DNA from: Bufo bufo
Taxonomy: Eukaryota; Chordata; Amphibia; Anura; Bufonidae
DNA: 64,000 bases
Assembly (NCBI RefSeq): GCF_905171765.1
Contig: NC_053391.1
Span: 268,264,771 to 268,328,770 of the forward strand
Reading direction: 5' to 3'
In this document: positions 10,755 to 20,443 of the stretch, piece after piece
Layout: every line of letters begins with the position of its first letter
Position numbering within the stretch: position 1 is the stretch's first letter
Program-made: the position numbers and the translations under genes
Notes under the pieces: model-generated
What the model was told of the DNA's origin: nothing
Database searches by the model: none
The model's input: only the letters and a program-made list of their open reading frames with translations

Positions 10755-12853
10755 TTAGTCAAATGCATCTTCCACTGTCAGTCCCTTCGGGATCCATGCC
10801 TCATTCATCTTAATAAAGGTGAGGCAATCTAGACTTTTTTGACCTAGGCGACGTCTCTTCTCAGTGACAATACCTCCTGCTGCGCTGAAGGTCCTTTCTG
10901 ACAAGACACTTGAAGCGGGGCAGGCCAGAAGTTCTATCGCAAATTGGGATAACTCAGGCCACAGGTCAAGCCTGCACACCCAGTAGTCAAGGGGTTCATC
11001 GCTCCTCAGAGTGTCGATATCTGCAGTTAAGGCGAGGTAGTCTGCAACCTGTCGGTCGAGCCGTTCTCTGAGGGTGGACCCCGAAGGGCTTTGGCGATGC
11101 GTAGGACTTAAAAAGCTCTGCATGTCCTCCATCAACAACACGTCTGTAAAGAGTCCTGTCCTTGCCAGCGTGGTCGTGGCGATCTCCAGTTGGTGCGGAG
11201 TCAACCACTGATCCACCTGTGCGTTCAGGGCGGACAGGAGTGCTGGTCCGGTGTAACCCTCTGCTTTCAGGCAAGTTAACCCCAAGACGGCGTGACACTG
11301 TCGTATCCGGGATGTGGAATAGCCCCTGGGAAGCTGGGGGGGTGCAGTTGATGTGGAGCAAGACGCAGCAGCAGAAGAGGACTCAGCCGAGGAGGTTAGC
11401 GGATAGGATGGAGTAGGAGGAGTAGAGGAGGTGGCAGCAGGCCTGCCTGCAAGTCGTGGCGGTGTCACCAACTCCTCTGCAGAGCCACGCATTCCATGCT
11501 TGGCAGCTGTCAGCAGGTTTACCCAATGCGCAGTGTACGTGATATACCTGCCCTGACCGTGCTTTGCAGACCAGGTATCAGTGGTCAGATGGACCCTTGC
11601 CCCAACACTGTGTGCCAGACATGCCATGACTTCCTTTTCCACAATAGAGTACAGGTTGGGCATTGCCTTTTGTGAAAAAAAAATTTGGCCGGGTACCTTC
11701 CACTGCGGTGTCCCAATAGCTACAAATTTTTTGAAGGCCTCAGACTCCACCAGCTTGTATGGTAAAAGCTGGCGGGCTAAGAGTTCCGACAAGCCATCTG
11801 TCAGACGCCGGGCAAGGGGGTGACTCTGTGACATTGGCTTCTTACGCTCAAACATTTCCTTGACAGACACCTGACTGTGGGCAGATGAGCAGGAACAGTG
11901 GTTGACGTGGCTGAAGATGCTGGACCAGGAGGAGAATCGTAGCTTTGAGTTTGTGTGCTGCTTGTACTCATCATGTGTTGATCCCATAGGCGTTTGTGAT
12001 GTGAGATCATGTGCCTTCGCAAAGCAGTTGTACCTAGGTGGGTGTTGGACTTCCCACGACTCAGTTTCTTTTGGCACAGGTTGCAAATGGCATCGCTGTT
12101 ATCAGAGGCAGACACACATAAAAAATGCCACACTGCTGAGCTTTGCAATGAGGGCATTCTGGTGGTGGCAACAGCATGCGTTGATTGGCGTGCTGTCTGG
12201 CTGACCCCGGGTGCCGATGCATGCTGTCTGACTGTGCCACTAGCTCCTTGCGACGACCTCCCCCTGCTTCCAACTTGTCTCCTCCTCCTCTCTGTCTCCC
12301 CATCTGAACTTTCCCCCTGTTCTTCTTCTCTTCGAGCGGGCACCCACGTGACATCCACGGACACATCGTCATCATCAACCGCTTCACTTGTATCTGACAA
12401 CTCAGCAAAGGAAGCAGCAGCGGGTACAACATCATCATCATCACACCGTACATCCATGTGTGTAATGCTGCCTGACTGAGACATATCCCTGTTATCTACA
12501 TCCTCTGGCAATAATGGTTGCGCATCACTCATTTCTTCCAACTGATGTGTAAATAACTCCTCTGACAGATCAAGTGGAGCAACTGTGGTGCTAGTGTTGG
12601 TGGTGGCGGCAGTCGGGTGAGTGGTAACTTGAGAGGTGCCCGAAGCTGAGCTGGAGGAGGATGGTGCGTCAAGGTTCCTAGCGGAAGCTGTAGAAGATTG
12701 GGTGACCTGTGTTAGCCAGTCAACTATGTCCTCAGAACTTTTCGAGTTCAGGGTACGTGGCCTCTGAACACTGGGCATTATTCTAGGGCCAAAGGAAATC
12801 ACAGCACCACGATCACTACGGCCCCTGCGGGGTGGCCTGCCTCTGCCTGTCAT
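10755..12853 (-). pseudogene. hAT transposase with BED zinc finger, frameshifted
   Basis: Two overlapping reverse frames make one protein. The upstream frame (12853-11801) begins MTGRGRPPRRG, is serine-rich, and carries a BED-type finger: an aromatic pair near WHFLC, then CNLC followed by HM-SHH (C-x2-C ... H-x3-5-H). The downstream frame (to 10755) has TTDTWSAKHG, the first catalytic-aspartate region of hAT enzymes, and ends with the dimerisation signature ACPASSVLSERTFSAAGGI. The frames are joined by a one-base shift near 11870-11880. Between the DTWS block and the C-terminal block I cannot find the expected second Asp and the Glu region, so an internal deletion is likely. The enzyme would bind TIR DNA and catalyse cut-and-paste transposition. 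Confidence 0.8.
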
Positions 12854-13430
12854 TTTTTTTCTGATTAGTGGTACTATGCGTGCAAGCTACTGTGACACCA
12901 GATATGAGTGGTGGGCACTGGCAGTAGTGGGCACAGTACACGCTGTGGGCCTGACACACACGCTGGCAGGCAACTGCAATTATATTACAGAGAAGAAAAA
13001 AAGCAGACTGATGTACTAGCCCTAAAAATGGCTTTATGGGGTGCTGTCAGGACGCAGATCAGATGAGTCTTTGAGGACTGGAGTAGACACAGAACACTGG
13101 CCAACTAACGATTTCCCTATTCAATCAGCAGCAGCTGCACTGTCCCTGCTCTCACTAACACTGCAGCTTCTGAATGAATCTAAGATGGATGCTGTCCTTG
13201 CTTTTTGATAGGAAGCGGGAGGGTCTGGGAGGGAGGGTATGTTGCTGATTGGCTGGAATGTGTCTGCTGACTGTGAGGTACAGGGTCAAAGTTTGCTTAA
13301 TGATGACGTATAGGGGGCAGACCGAACATCGCATATGTTCGCCCGCCGCGGCGAACGCGAACAAGCGATGTTCGCCGGGAACTGTTCGTCGGCGAATAGT
13401 TCGGGACATCTCTAGTAATCACACGTTGTG

Positions 13431-14322
13431 ATGGCAAAGGCAAAAAAACTCTCCCTTTTTGAACGTTTAAATGATCCTGAGGGTTATGGAACAAAAAAGT
13501 CAAGTGGAAGACCCCAAAAAATTTCATCAGCACTGAGCTGGAGGATCCAATTTGCTGTCCGTCAAGACACTGGACGATCCTCGACCGAAATTAAGGCCCT
13601 TTCTGGTGCTGACTGCAGCCCCATAACCATCAGACGGCATCTGAGACTGAAGGGCTTCAAAAACAAAAAACGTCTTCAAAGACCTCGTCTCCTTGAACAC
13701 CACAGAACTGCTCGTTTGGACTTTGCAAGAGAGCACCAAACATGGGACATTCAAAGGTGGAAGAAAGTTTTATTCTCTGATGAGAATTTTTTTTAACCTT
13801 GATGGTCCTGCGGGTTTCCAACGTTACTGGCATGACAAGCAGATCCCACCTGAGATGTTTTCTACGCGCCACAGTGGAGGGGGTGCCATAATGGTCTGGG
13901 GTGCTTTTTCCTTCAGTGGAACAATGGAGCTTCAGGAAGTGCAGGGGTGTCAAACGGCCGCTGGCTATGTCCAGATGTTGCAGAGAGCATTCCTCATGAC
14001 TGAGGGCCCTCGTCTCTGTGGTAACGACTGGGTTTTTCAACAGGACAACGCTACAGTACACAATGCCTGCAGGACAAGGGACTTCTTCCAGGAGAATAAC
14101 ATCACTCTTTTGGCCCATCCTGCGTGTTCCCCTGATCTAAATCCAATTGAGAACCTTTGGGGATGGATGGCAAGGGAAGTTTACAAAAATGGACAACAGT
14201 TCCAGACAGTAGATGGCCTTCGTGCGGCAGTCTTCACTACTTGGAGAAATGTTCCCACTCACCTCATGGAAACGCTTGCATCAAGCATGCCGAAAACGTA
14301 TTTTGGAAGTGATAAACAATAA
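13431..14322 (+). pseudogene. Tc1 transposase, one frameshift from open
   Basis: The ATG at 13431 starts [13 protein letters not shown]. An HTH DNA-binding region follows. The first catalytic Asp is at 13779-13781 (LFSDE), then a T8 run (about 13787-13794) shifts the frame and stops it. The downstream frame continues with FNLDGP, the second Asp at 14044-14046 (FQQDNAT) and the Glu at 14149-14151 (LNPIENLW). The spacing between the last two is 34 residues, the DD34E pattern of Tc1. The C-terminus is complete. Apart from the homopolymer slip it is largely intact, which suggests modest age. The hAT element occupies the 5' UTR. Confidence 0.9.
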
Positions 14323-14399
14323 CGGCGGAGCTACTCATTACTGAGTTCATGTTTGGAAGTTGGATTTCTGTTTTGGGGGGGTTTCTTTTTTTTTTTGGA

Positions 14400-14607
14400 G
14401 GTCCTAAACTTTTGATCAGCTGAAAAACAGCCTGTTTCAGTTTATTCGTTGTTTTTATTAAATTGAATGCTCAAAAAATGTTTTGTCTCACTCCCATTTC
14501 TTTTTGTTGCATGTTGAAGCTCTACTTGGAACCTTGTTAAGATCCAGCCTTGCTAAATAAGATTATTTGCCATTTTTCAAGTGGTCTTAAACTTTTGATC
14601 AAGACTG
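14400..14607 (-). repeat. Tc1 right terminal inverted repeat (IR/DR type)
   Basis: This is the partner of the repeat at 2867-3075. The inner copy of the binding-site motif is at 14400-14420 and the outer copy at about 14580-14607, ending ACTG before the TA duplication. Confidence 0.9.
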
Positions 14608-15830
14608 TATATGTACTGATTTGCTTTCTCTCCACCCTGCGCTTGCTTTCTGGCCTTTGTTGCCCTTTCTCCCCGGTACATGGCCCATCATCCCCATGGT
14701 GCATTTAGAAAACACATCTCACAAACAAATGGTGACAAATAGATTAACAATTAGGTAATAAACTCAGTATGGGTACGGTTTATTAAGAAAGGAATGAGAA
14801 ATAGACACTCAAAAATATGTTCTAATAGTTCTAATAGTAATAATAATCAAAATGGAGTGTTCTAATCATGATAGTGAATTGTTGTCATTTTGTATCTATA
14901 TTTATTTATTAATGTATTCAATCATGTTTTTATGAACTGTACATTTCACTTATCTTACCCTATATATGAGGATGGATCTAGATTGTTAATTTTATTTTTT
15001 TAAGTTGTTTTTATTTGAGTAACTAATTATGTTTTGGTATTACATGTATAGCACTATTGTGAATTCAGTGAATTCACATGCTATGTTAACATAGCGGTAT
15101 CACAGACTTAGGATTTTTATTATCTCTATATTATTCTTCTTGCACCAGAACCTACTTTGTCATGCTGGGTTTCGGTTATCCAATTGGGGATGTTATGTGT
15201 GCGGACTGGCGCTCGGTGGCGTTGGTGAGGCCGTGACGTGTTTCTGCCTTTTGGAACGCATCGCGGCGTCAACTTCCGCCCGGGCGCCATCTTGTGCATG
15301 CGCGTTTGCCTTTTCAACACGCCGGCTATCACCGGCGCCTTCATCCGCGCTTGGACCATGCATCGGGGAGAACCCAGGTATTACCCATGTATACCTTCCC
15401 TATCCCCTCCCCTTCTTGACCGTTACATAGATTTGACCACAGTTGTGATTGATTGATTGATTGATGATTAGTTCAATAAGATATATAATGCTGAAACACA
15501 AATGAACATTCACATGGACCTCTGAGGAAGCTAGCATATGCTCTGACGATACGCGTGAGGGTTTTCTTCCCCCATGTGGGCTTTCATTTTCCGTGTACCA
15601 CCACTGTCTTTCCGATAAGTATATTATTAGATGGATTTGTGTATATGCATGCCACATTTCTTATACCTATTTATTTATATTTATTGCCAGGTGGTAGCAT
15701 TGGATGTATTATGTACATGATTTTACCCACTAGTGAGGTTCTATCCATGAATTGATATGTTTTTAATCAGTGTGTTTCAATAAATTGATTTTTATCTCCA
15801 GAGGTGCGGCCTAGTTGTGGTATTTCTTTA
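14608..15830 (+). mobile_element. PLE-1, part 2: 3' flank and terminal repeat region
   Basis: PLE-1 sequence continues after the Tc1. 14608-15125 is AT-rich and noncoding. 15180-15380 is a GC-richer segment. 15511-15578 is a hammerhead-like motif, and the segment ends with a TTTCAATAAATTGATTTTTATC tail near 15775-15800. PLEs carry such ribozyme-bearing terminal repeats. The right boundary (about 15830) is approximate. Confidence 0.55.
15511..15578 (+). ncRNA. Degenerate hammerhead ribozyme motif (PLE-1)
   Basis: The core CTGAGGA (15522-15528) and a GATACGCGT block (15548-15556) sit where a type I hammerhead has CUGANGA and GAAACGCGU. Stem I pairs CACATGG (15511-15517) with CCATGTG (15572-15578). 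The normally invariant GAA reads GAT, so cleavage is not expected. Confidence 0.5.
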
Positions 15831-16250
15831 TCTGGTTGTGTTTATGGTTGTCTTTTTTGATACCAAGGCCTGCACTCATTTACTAAATTCATAGGTGTGC
15901 TCCCTGTTGTTTGTTTAAATTTTTTTACAGGAAGAGGGGATGCATGTATGCACATATGGATGCAAGTGCACGCATAGTTATGGGGTTTTCTTCCATGACA
16001 TTTGTATTTGTATTTTTAATTATTTTTAATTATTTTTATATTTATCTTTAGGAATGTGTTTAGTAGGCAAACATATACAAGTAGATTAAAAAATGGATTT
16101 AAACATATTAATGTATTTTCTACAGTATTTACATGTCTCTGGTCCCTATATAAATATTTGTGCCTATATTAGGGAGAACATAAAGAAATTCTGTCATTGT
16201 TTTTATTTTTTTATGGCATTCACCATGCAGGATTAGTAAACATGATCCTT
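15831..16250. other. AT-rich spacer, no recognised feature
   Basis: I find no coding sequence or clear element boundary. Part may belong to the unclassified repeat at 16250-16718, because the reverse complement of that repeat reads on into A/T-rich sequence here. Confidence 0.4.
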
Positions 16251-16718
16251 TCATAGATCAGGTCGTTATGGATGTGGTGACATTTTTACACTTTTTTTCT
16301 TTTTTGTTCTTGAAGATCCAGTGGGGCTTATGGCACTGACACTAAGTCTGATCAGACCCTGCAGGGTCTGTTAGGCTTAAATACATGGCAAGCCTGGATG
16401 CCTTTGAAAAGCGTCCAGTTGCCATGGCAACCACCGGTCCCCTGCCATTGCAGCTCTGCAGCCGAATGGAGGAGAAGGGGCGCTCCCTCCCTCTGTTAAC
16501 CCCATGGATGCTGCAGGTGGCTACAGACCAGGGCATCTAAGGGATTACACACCCAGGATCGGTGGCAGTGCAGCTAACACTTGTTGCTGATGACGGCAGC
16601 TCTGTTCCTGAGTCGCCGCTATTGCATACCGGCGGCATAGGTTGCATCTGGGGCACACAGGGAGTCATGCCTGATTTTAGGCTCTGATCTCCAGAGTGGA
16701 GACCAGAGCCTGAAACCA
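16250..16718 (-). repeat. Unclassified interspersed repeat X, copy 1
   Basis: Read on the reverse strand, this segment shares blocks with 48590-49000, 51290-51400 and 58020-58380: GGTTTCAGGCTCTG, a GTTAACAGAGGGA block, GGTTGCCATGGCAAC, and AAGGCATCCAGGCTTGCCATG followed by a GACTTAGTGTCAGTG-like block. It has no reading frame and no clear termini. Its class is unknown. Confidence 0.6.
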
Positions 16719-16850
16719 GAATTTTCCCCTTACCTCCATGACGGCACCTGAACCATGAGATCATCCTCCTCCTCCTTCCAAGCAGGGACAGGAAGCTTCA
16801 AAAGGGCCCCACCTCCATACAATTCCCAGTGTCTTCCTGTCCGTGCCAGG
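16719..16850 (+). repeat. DIRS left inverted terminal repeat
   Basis: This segment (core: CCATGAGATCATCCTCC at 16754-16770, then CTTCCAAGCAGGGACAGG) matches the reverse complement of 47890-48052. Inverted terminal repeats are diagnostic of DIRS elements, which use a tyrosine recombinase rather than an integrase. The outermost bases diverge from the right copy. Confidence 0.8.
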
Positions 16851-17335
16851 CGAAGGAGCAGCAGGAGTTCCCGTGCCTTGGTACGGGGTTCTTTCACTAT
16901 GAGAAGTTCAGGACAAGTTGCGTCCGCATTTGCGGACGTCTAGGGCTTACCTTGGGCAAGTAAGTTGTGTACATGTGCGTCAGTGTTTCCAGATTCTATT
17001 GGCTGCCTGGCGGGTAATGTCATTTGGGGTCCTGATCAGGCTGTCCTGGGTGAATGCCTGCCGGGTGACATTGGGAACAAGCTCCCATGATTGGCCATAA
17101 AAACTGTCGCGCTGGTCAAGGCGGATGTCGCCCTCTGACTAGCGGTTTCCTGCAGTCCTTAGTCCCAGCTCTCCTGGAAAGGATGGAACCGGGGGAATGT
17201 GTGGAGCAGCCTGTCAGCCTGACAGTGAGTGCATTAAAGGCAGCAGAGGTCGTGAGTGCTAGACTGCAGAAGTTATTTTAATGTGCCTTTTCTCTCTTTT
17301 TCTGTATGTTAAGAATGACAAGGATGCGACTGTTA
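16851..17335 (+). other. DIRS 5' leader region
   Basis: This noncoding sequence lies between the left inverted repeat and the MITE at 17336. It includes two short open frames (16918-17100 and 17087-17281) without recognisable domains. By position it is the DIRS leader upstream of gag. Confidence 0.5.
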
Positions 17336-18221
17336 GGCCCCTTTTACACGGGTGAGAATTCCGCGCGGGTGCAATGCGTGAGGTGAACGCATTGCACCCG
17401 CACTGAATCCGGACCCATTCACTTCAATGGGGCTGTTCAGATGAGCAGTGATTTTCACGCATCACTTGTGCATTGTGTGAAAATCGCAGCATGTTCTATA
17501 TTCAGTGTTTTTCATGCAACGCAGGCCCCATAGAAGTGAATGCCTATACGGTGCGATTTTCACGCATGGTTGCTAGGAGATGATAGGGATGAAAGCAACC
17601 CCGGACCCCATTAAAGTGTATTCCCTATATTATTTTCCCTTACATGGTTATAAGGGATAATAGCATTCTTAATACAGAATCCTTAGTAAACTGGACTAAA
17701 CTTCTTCTTTCAGGACCTGCAAAAGGATTTCCATCTTCATTCAGCAGGACCTGCGCTGACGTCACTGCGCTCACCACGTGGTGAGCTTGATTACGTCATC
17801 AAAGGTCCTTTTGCAGGTCCTGAAAGAAGAAGCAAGAAGAGGATGCCGGCTGCGCGATCAATTGGAACAGGTAAGTTAATTTTTTATTTTTTTTTTAACA
17901 CCTCAATCTACAGATAACTAAACATTCTGTATTAAGAATGCTATTATTTTCACTTATAACCATGTTATAAGGGAAAATATTAAAATCTACAGAATACCTA
18001 ACCCAAACCCGAACTTCAGTGAAGAAGTTCGGGTCTGGGTACCACAGTCAGTTTTTTATCACACGCATGCAAAACAAAGTGCACCCACGCGATAAAAACT
18101 GAACATCGGAACGCAATCACAGTCAAAACTGACTGCAATTGCGTACCTACTCAGACGATTTTCCCGCGACGCACCCGCATCCTATCCGGCCCTCACACGA
18201 GCCGCCCGTGTGAAAGAGGCC
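17336..18221. mobile_element. Harbinger-type MITE (886 bp)
   Basis: Terminal inverted repeats read GGCCCCTTTTACACGGG on the left and GGCCTCTTTCACACGGG on the right, flanked by TTA at 17333-17335 and 18222-18224. The 3-bp TTA/TAA duplication points to PIF/Harbinger. An inner inverted pair (about 17630-17725 and 17810-17975) flanks a CCACGTGG palindrome. There is no transposase. It sits in the DIRS leader just before gag. Confidence 0.8.
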
Positions 18222-18223
18222 TT

Positions 18224-18595
18224 AAAACTAAAGTAGCACAGAAATCTAAATCTCTTAGATGTGGTGTGTGTGCGGCTAGACTTCCAGATAAATACCCTAA
18301 AAAACTATTTATAAAATGTACAGATGACATAGTAAGGGAAGAGGTGCCTTCCTTGAGAGATAAAAAGAAAGATATGATTCGGCAGGAGATAGGGTCTGCT
18401 TTGGCGGATTTTTCTCCTGCCCCCTGTCGCCCGTCTACATCTAAGCATGGGTCAAAGAAAAGGATTGCCCCCTTTTCATCCTCATCCTCTGAAGAGTTGT
18501 CAGACTGGGAGGAGAAAACGAGTGATTCTGACTTCTGGTAGTGATGGCGATTTGAAAAAATATGTTTTCTTCTGAGGATATTAATAAATTATTAA
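18224..18595 (+). pseudogene. DIRS gag, N-terminal part
   Basis: The open frame KTKVAQKSKSLRCGVCAARL continues to a stop at 18539-18541. The CGVC ... IKC cysteine pattern followed by an acidic serine-rich stretch (SSSSSEELSDWEEK) is typical of vertebrate DIRS Gag N-termini. After a frameshift the frame runs on to the TTAA at 18592-18595, where PB-2 has inserted. Removing PB-2 and one TTAA joins the codons to 23750 without a frame change. Confidence 0.7.
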
Positions 18596-18959
18596 CTCCT
18601 TAAGGGCACAGCCTTAATTCACCTTAAGGACCGGGCCATTATTTTTCAAATCTGACCAGTGTCACTTTAAGTGGTGATAACTTTAAAATGCCATTCTGAG
18701 ATTGTTTTTTCGTCACATATTGTACTCCATGACAGTGGTAAAATTAAGTTAAAAAAAATCTTTTTTATTTATAAAAAAAATACCAAATTTACCAATTTTT
18801 TTTAAAAAATTGCAAATTTCCAAGTTTCAATTTCTCTAATTCTATAATACATAGTAATACCTCCAAATATAGTTATTACTTTACATTCCCCATATGTCTA
18901 CTTTATGTTTGGATCATTTTGGGAATTATATTTTATTTTTTGGGGATGTTACAAGGCTT

Positions 18960-19645
18960 AGAAGTTTAGAAGCAAAAACCCAAAAATGACTCCATTCTAG
19001 AAACTACACCCCTCAAGGTATTCTAAACTGATTTTACAAATGTCATTAACCCTTTAGGTGTTGCACAAGAGTTATTGGCAAATAGGAATGAAATTTGAGA
19101 ATTTAAATTTTTGGGCAAATTTTCCATTTTAATTAAATTTTTCCAGTAACAAAGCAAGGGTTAACAGCCTAACAAAATGCTATATTTATTGCCCTGATTC
19201 TGTAGTTTGCAGAAAGACCCCATATGTGGCCGTAAACTACTGTACAGGCACACAGTAGGGCGTAGAGGGAAAGGTGCGCCGTATGGTTTTTGGAAGGCAG
19301 ATTTTGCTGGACTGGTTTATTTACACCATGTCCCATTTGAAGCCCCCCTGATGCACCCCTAGAGTAGAAACTCCATAAAAGTGACCCCATTTTGGAAACT
19401 ACGGGATAAGGTGGCAGTTTTGTTGGGACTATTTTTAGGGTACATATGATTTTTGGTTTATCTATATTACATTTTTGTGAGGCAAGGTTACCAGAAATAG
19501 AAATTCTGAAATTTCATCTCCATTTGCCAATAACTCTTGTGGAACACCTAAAGGGTTAACGACGTTTGTAAAAATCAGTTTTGGATACCTTGAGGGGTGT
19601 AATTTCTTAGATGGGGTCGATTTTATGGAGTTTTTACTCTAGGGT
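18960..19645. repeat. Imperfect palindrome in PB-2
   Basis: ACCCCTCAAGGTATTCTAAA ... TTAACCCTTTAGG on the left (about 19007-19056) mirrors CCTAAAGGGTTAACG ... TACCTTGAGGGGTGTAA on the right (about 19548-19605). The centre is near 19302. Related sequence recurs at 52210-52520. Confidence 0.8.
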
Positions 19646-20443
19646 GCATCAGGGGGGCTTCAAATGGGACATGGTGGCAAAAAAAAAGGCCATCAAAATG
19701 TGCCTTCCAGAAACCATACGGCGTTCCTTTCCTTCTGCGCCCTGCCGTTTGGTCATACAGCAGTTTACGACCACATATGGGGTGTTTCTGTAAACTGCGG
19801 TATGAGGGTAATAAATATTAAGTTTTGTTTGGCTGTTAACCCTTACTTTATTATTGGAAAAAAACGGATTAAAATGGAAAATTTGCCAAAAAATAGCTTT
19901 TTTTGCACCGTTTTTATTTTTTACTGTGTTCATCTGAGGGGTTAGGGGGGGTCATTTTTATAGAGCAGATTCTTACGGACGTTTACTTTTTTGTTATTTA
20001 TTTATGTTTTACACTATATTATCTTTTTATAAACAAAAAAAAAACATTTTAGTATCTCCATAGTCTAAGAGTCATTATTTTAATTTATTTTTTAGCCGAT
20101 TATCTTAGGTAGGAGATCATTTTTTGCGGGATGAGAGGACGGTTTTATTGGCACTATTTTGGGGGGCATATGACTTTTTGATCGCTTGCTATTACAATTT
20201 TTGTGATGTAAGGTCACAAAAAAAAACTTTTTTTTGCACCGTTTTTATTTTATTTTCTCGACCGTGTTCATCTGAGGGGTTGGGGGGTATTTTTATAGAG
20301 CAGATTATTATGCACGCGGCAATACCTAATATGCATACTTTTTTATTTATTTTAGTTTTACTAAATAATATTTTTGTTTTAGTGTCTCAAGTCTGAGAAC
20401 CAGTTTTTTATCCGATTGTCAGTGGCTAAATTGGGATATAAAT

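Larger units (their letters stand above)
8352..13414 (-). mobile_element. hAT transposon (copy 1) with BED-finger transposase
   Basis: The ends are TAGAGATGTCG and its inverse (CGGGACATCTCTA ending at 13414). They are flanked by an 8-bp target duplication with one mismatch (GTAGTCAC at 8344-8351, GTAATCAC at 13415-13422), as expected for hAT. The subterminal zones repeat GCGAAC motifs. The left half (8352-10740) is noncoding and contains a subterminal tandem array; the right half holds a reverse-strand transposase. It landed 8 bp before the Tc1 transposase start codon (13431). A second, partial copy starts at 58759. Confidence 0.92.
2867..14607 (+). mobile_element. Tc1/mariner transposon split by piggyBac and hAT insertions
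   Basis: The outer ends are inverted repeats beginning CAGTCYTGATCAAAAG, flanked on both sides by TA (2865-2866 and 14608-14609), the Tc1/mariner target duplication. Without its two passengers (PB-3 at 3088-8291, hAT at 8352-13414) the element would be about 1.5-1.6 kb, normal for Tc1. The left inverted repeat and 5' UTR lie at 2867-3087, a short UTR bridge at 8292-8351, and the transposase and right repeat at 13415-14607. It inserted into PLE-1. Confidence 0.93.

Noticed and set aside
17336..18221. hAT assignment for this MITE
   Set aside because: The duplication is 3 bp (TTA), not 8 bp, which favours PIF/Harbinger.
19046..19559. TTAA-flanked MITE inside PB-2
   Set aside because: The inverted similarity extends well beyond both TTAA sites, so it is part of a larger palindrome, not an insertion.
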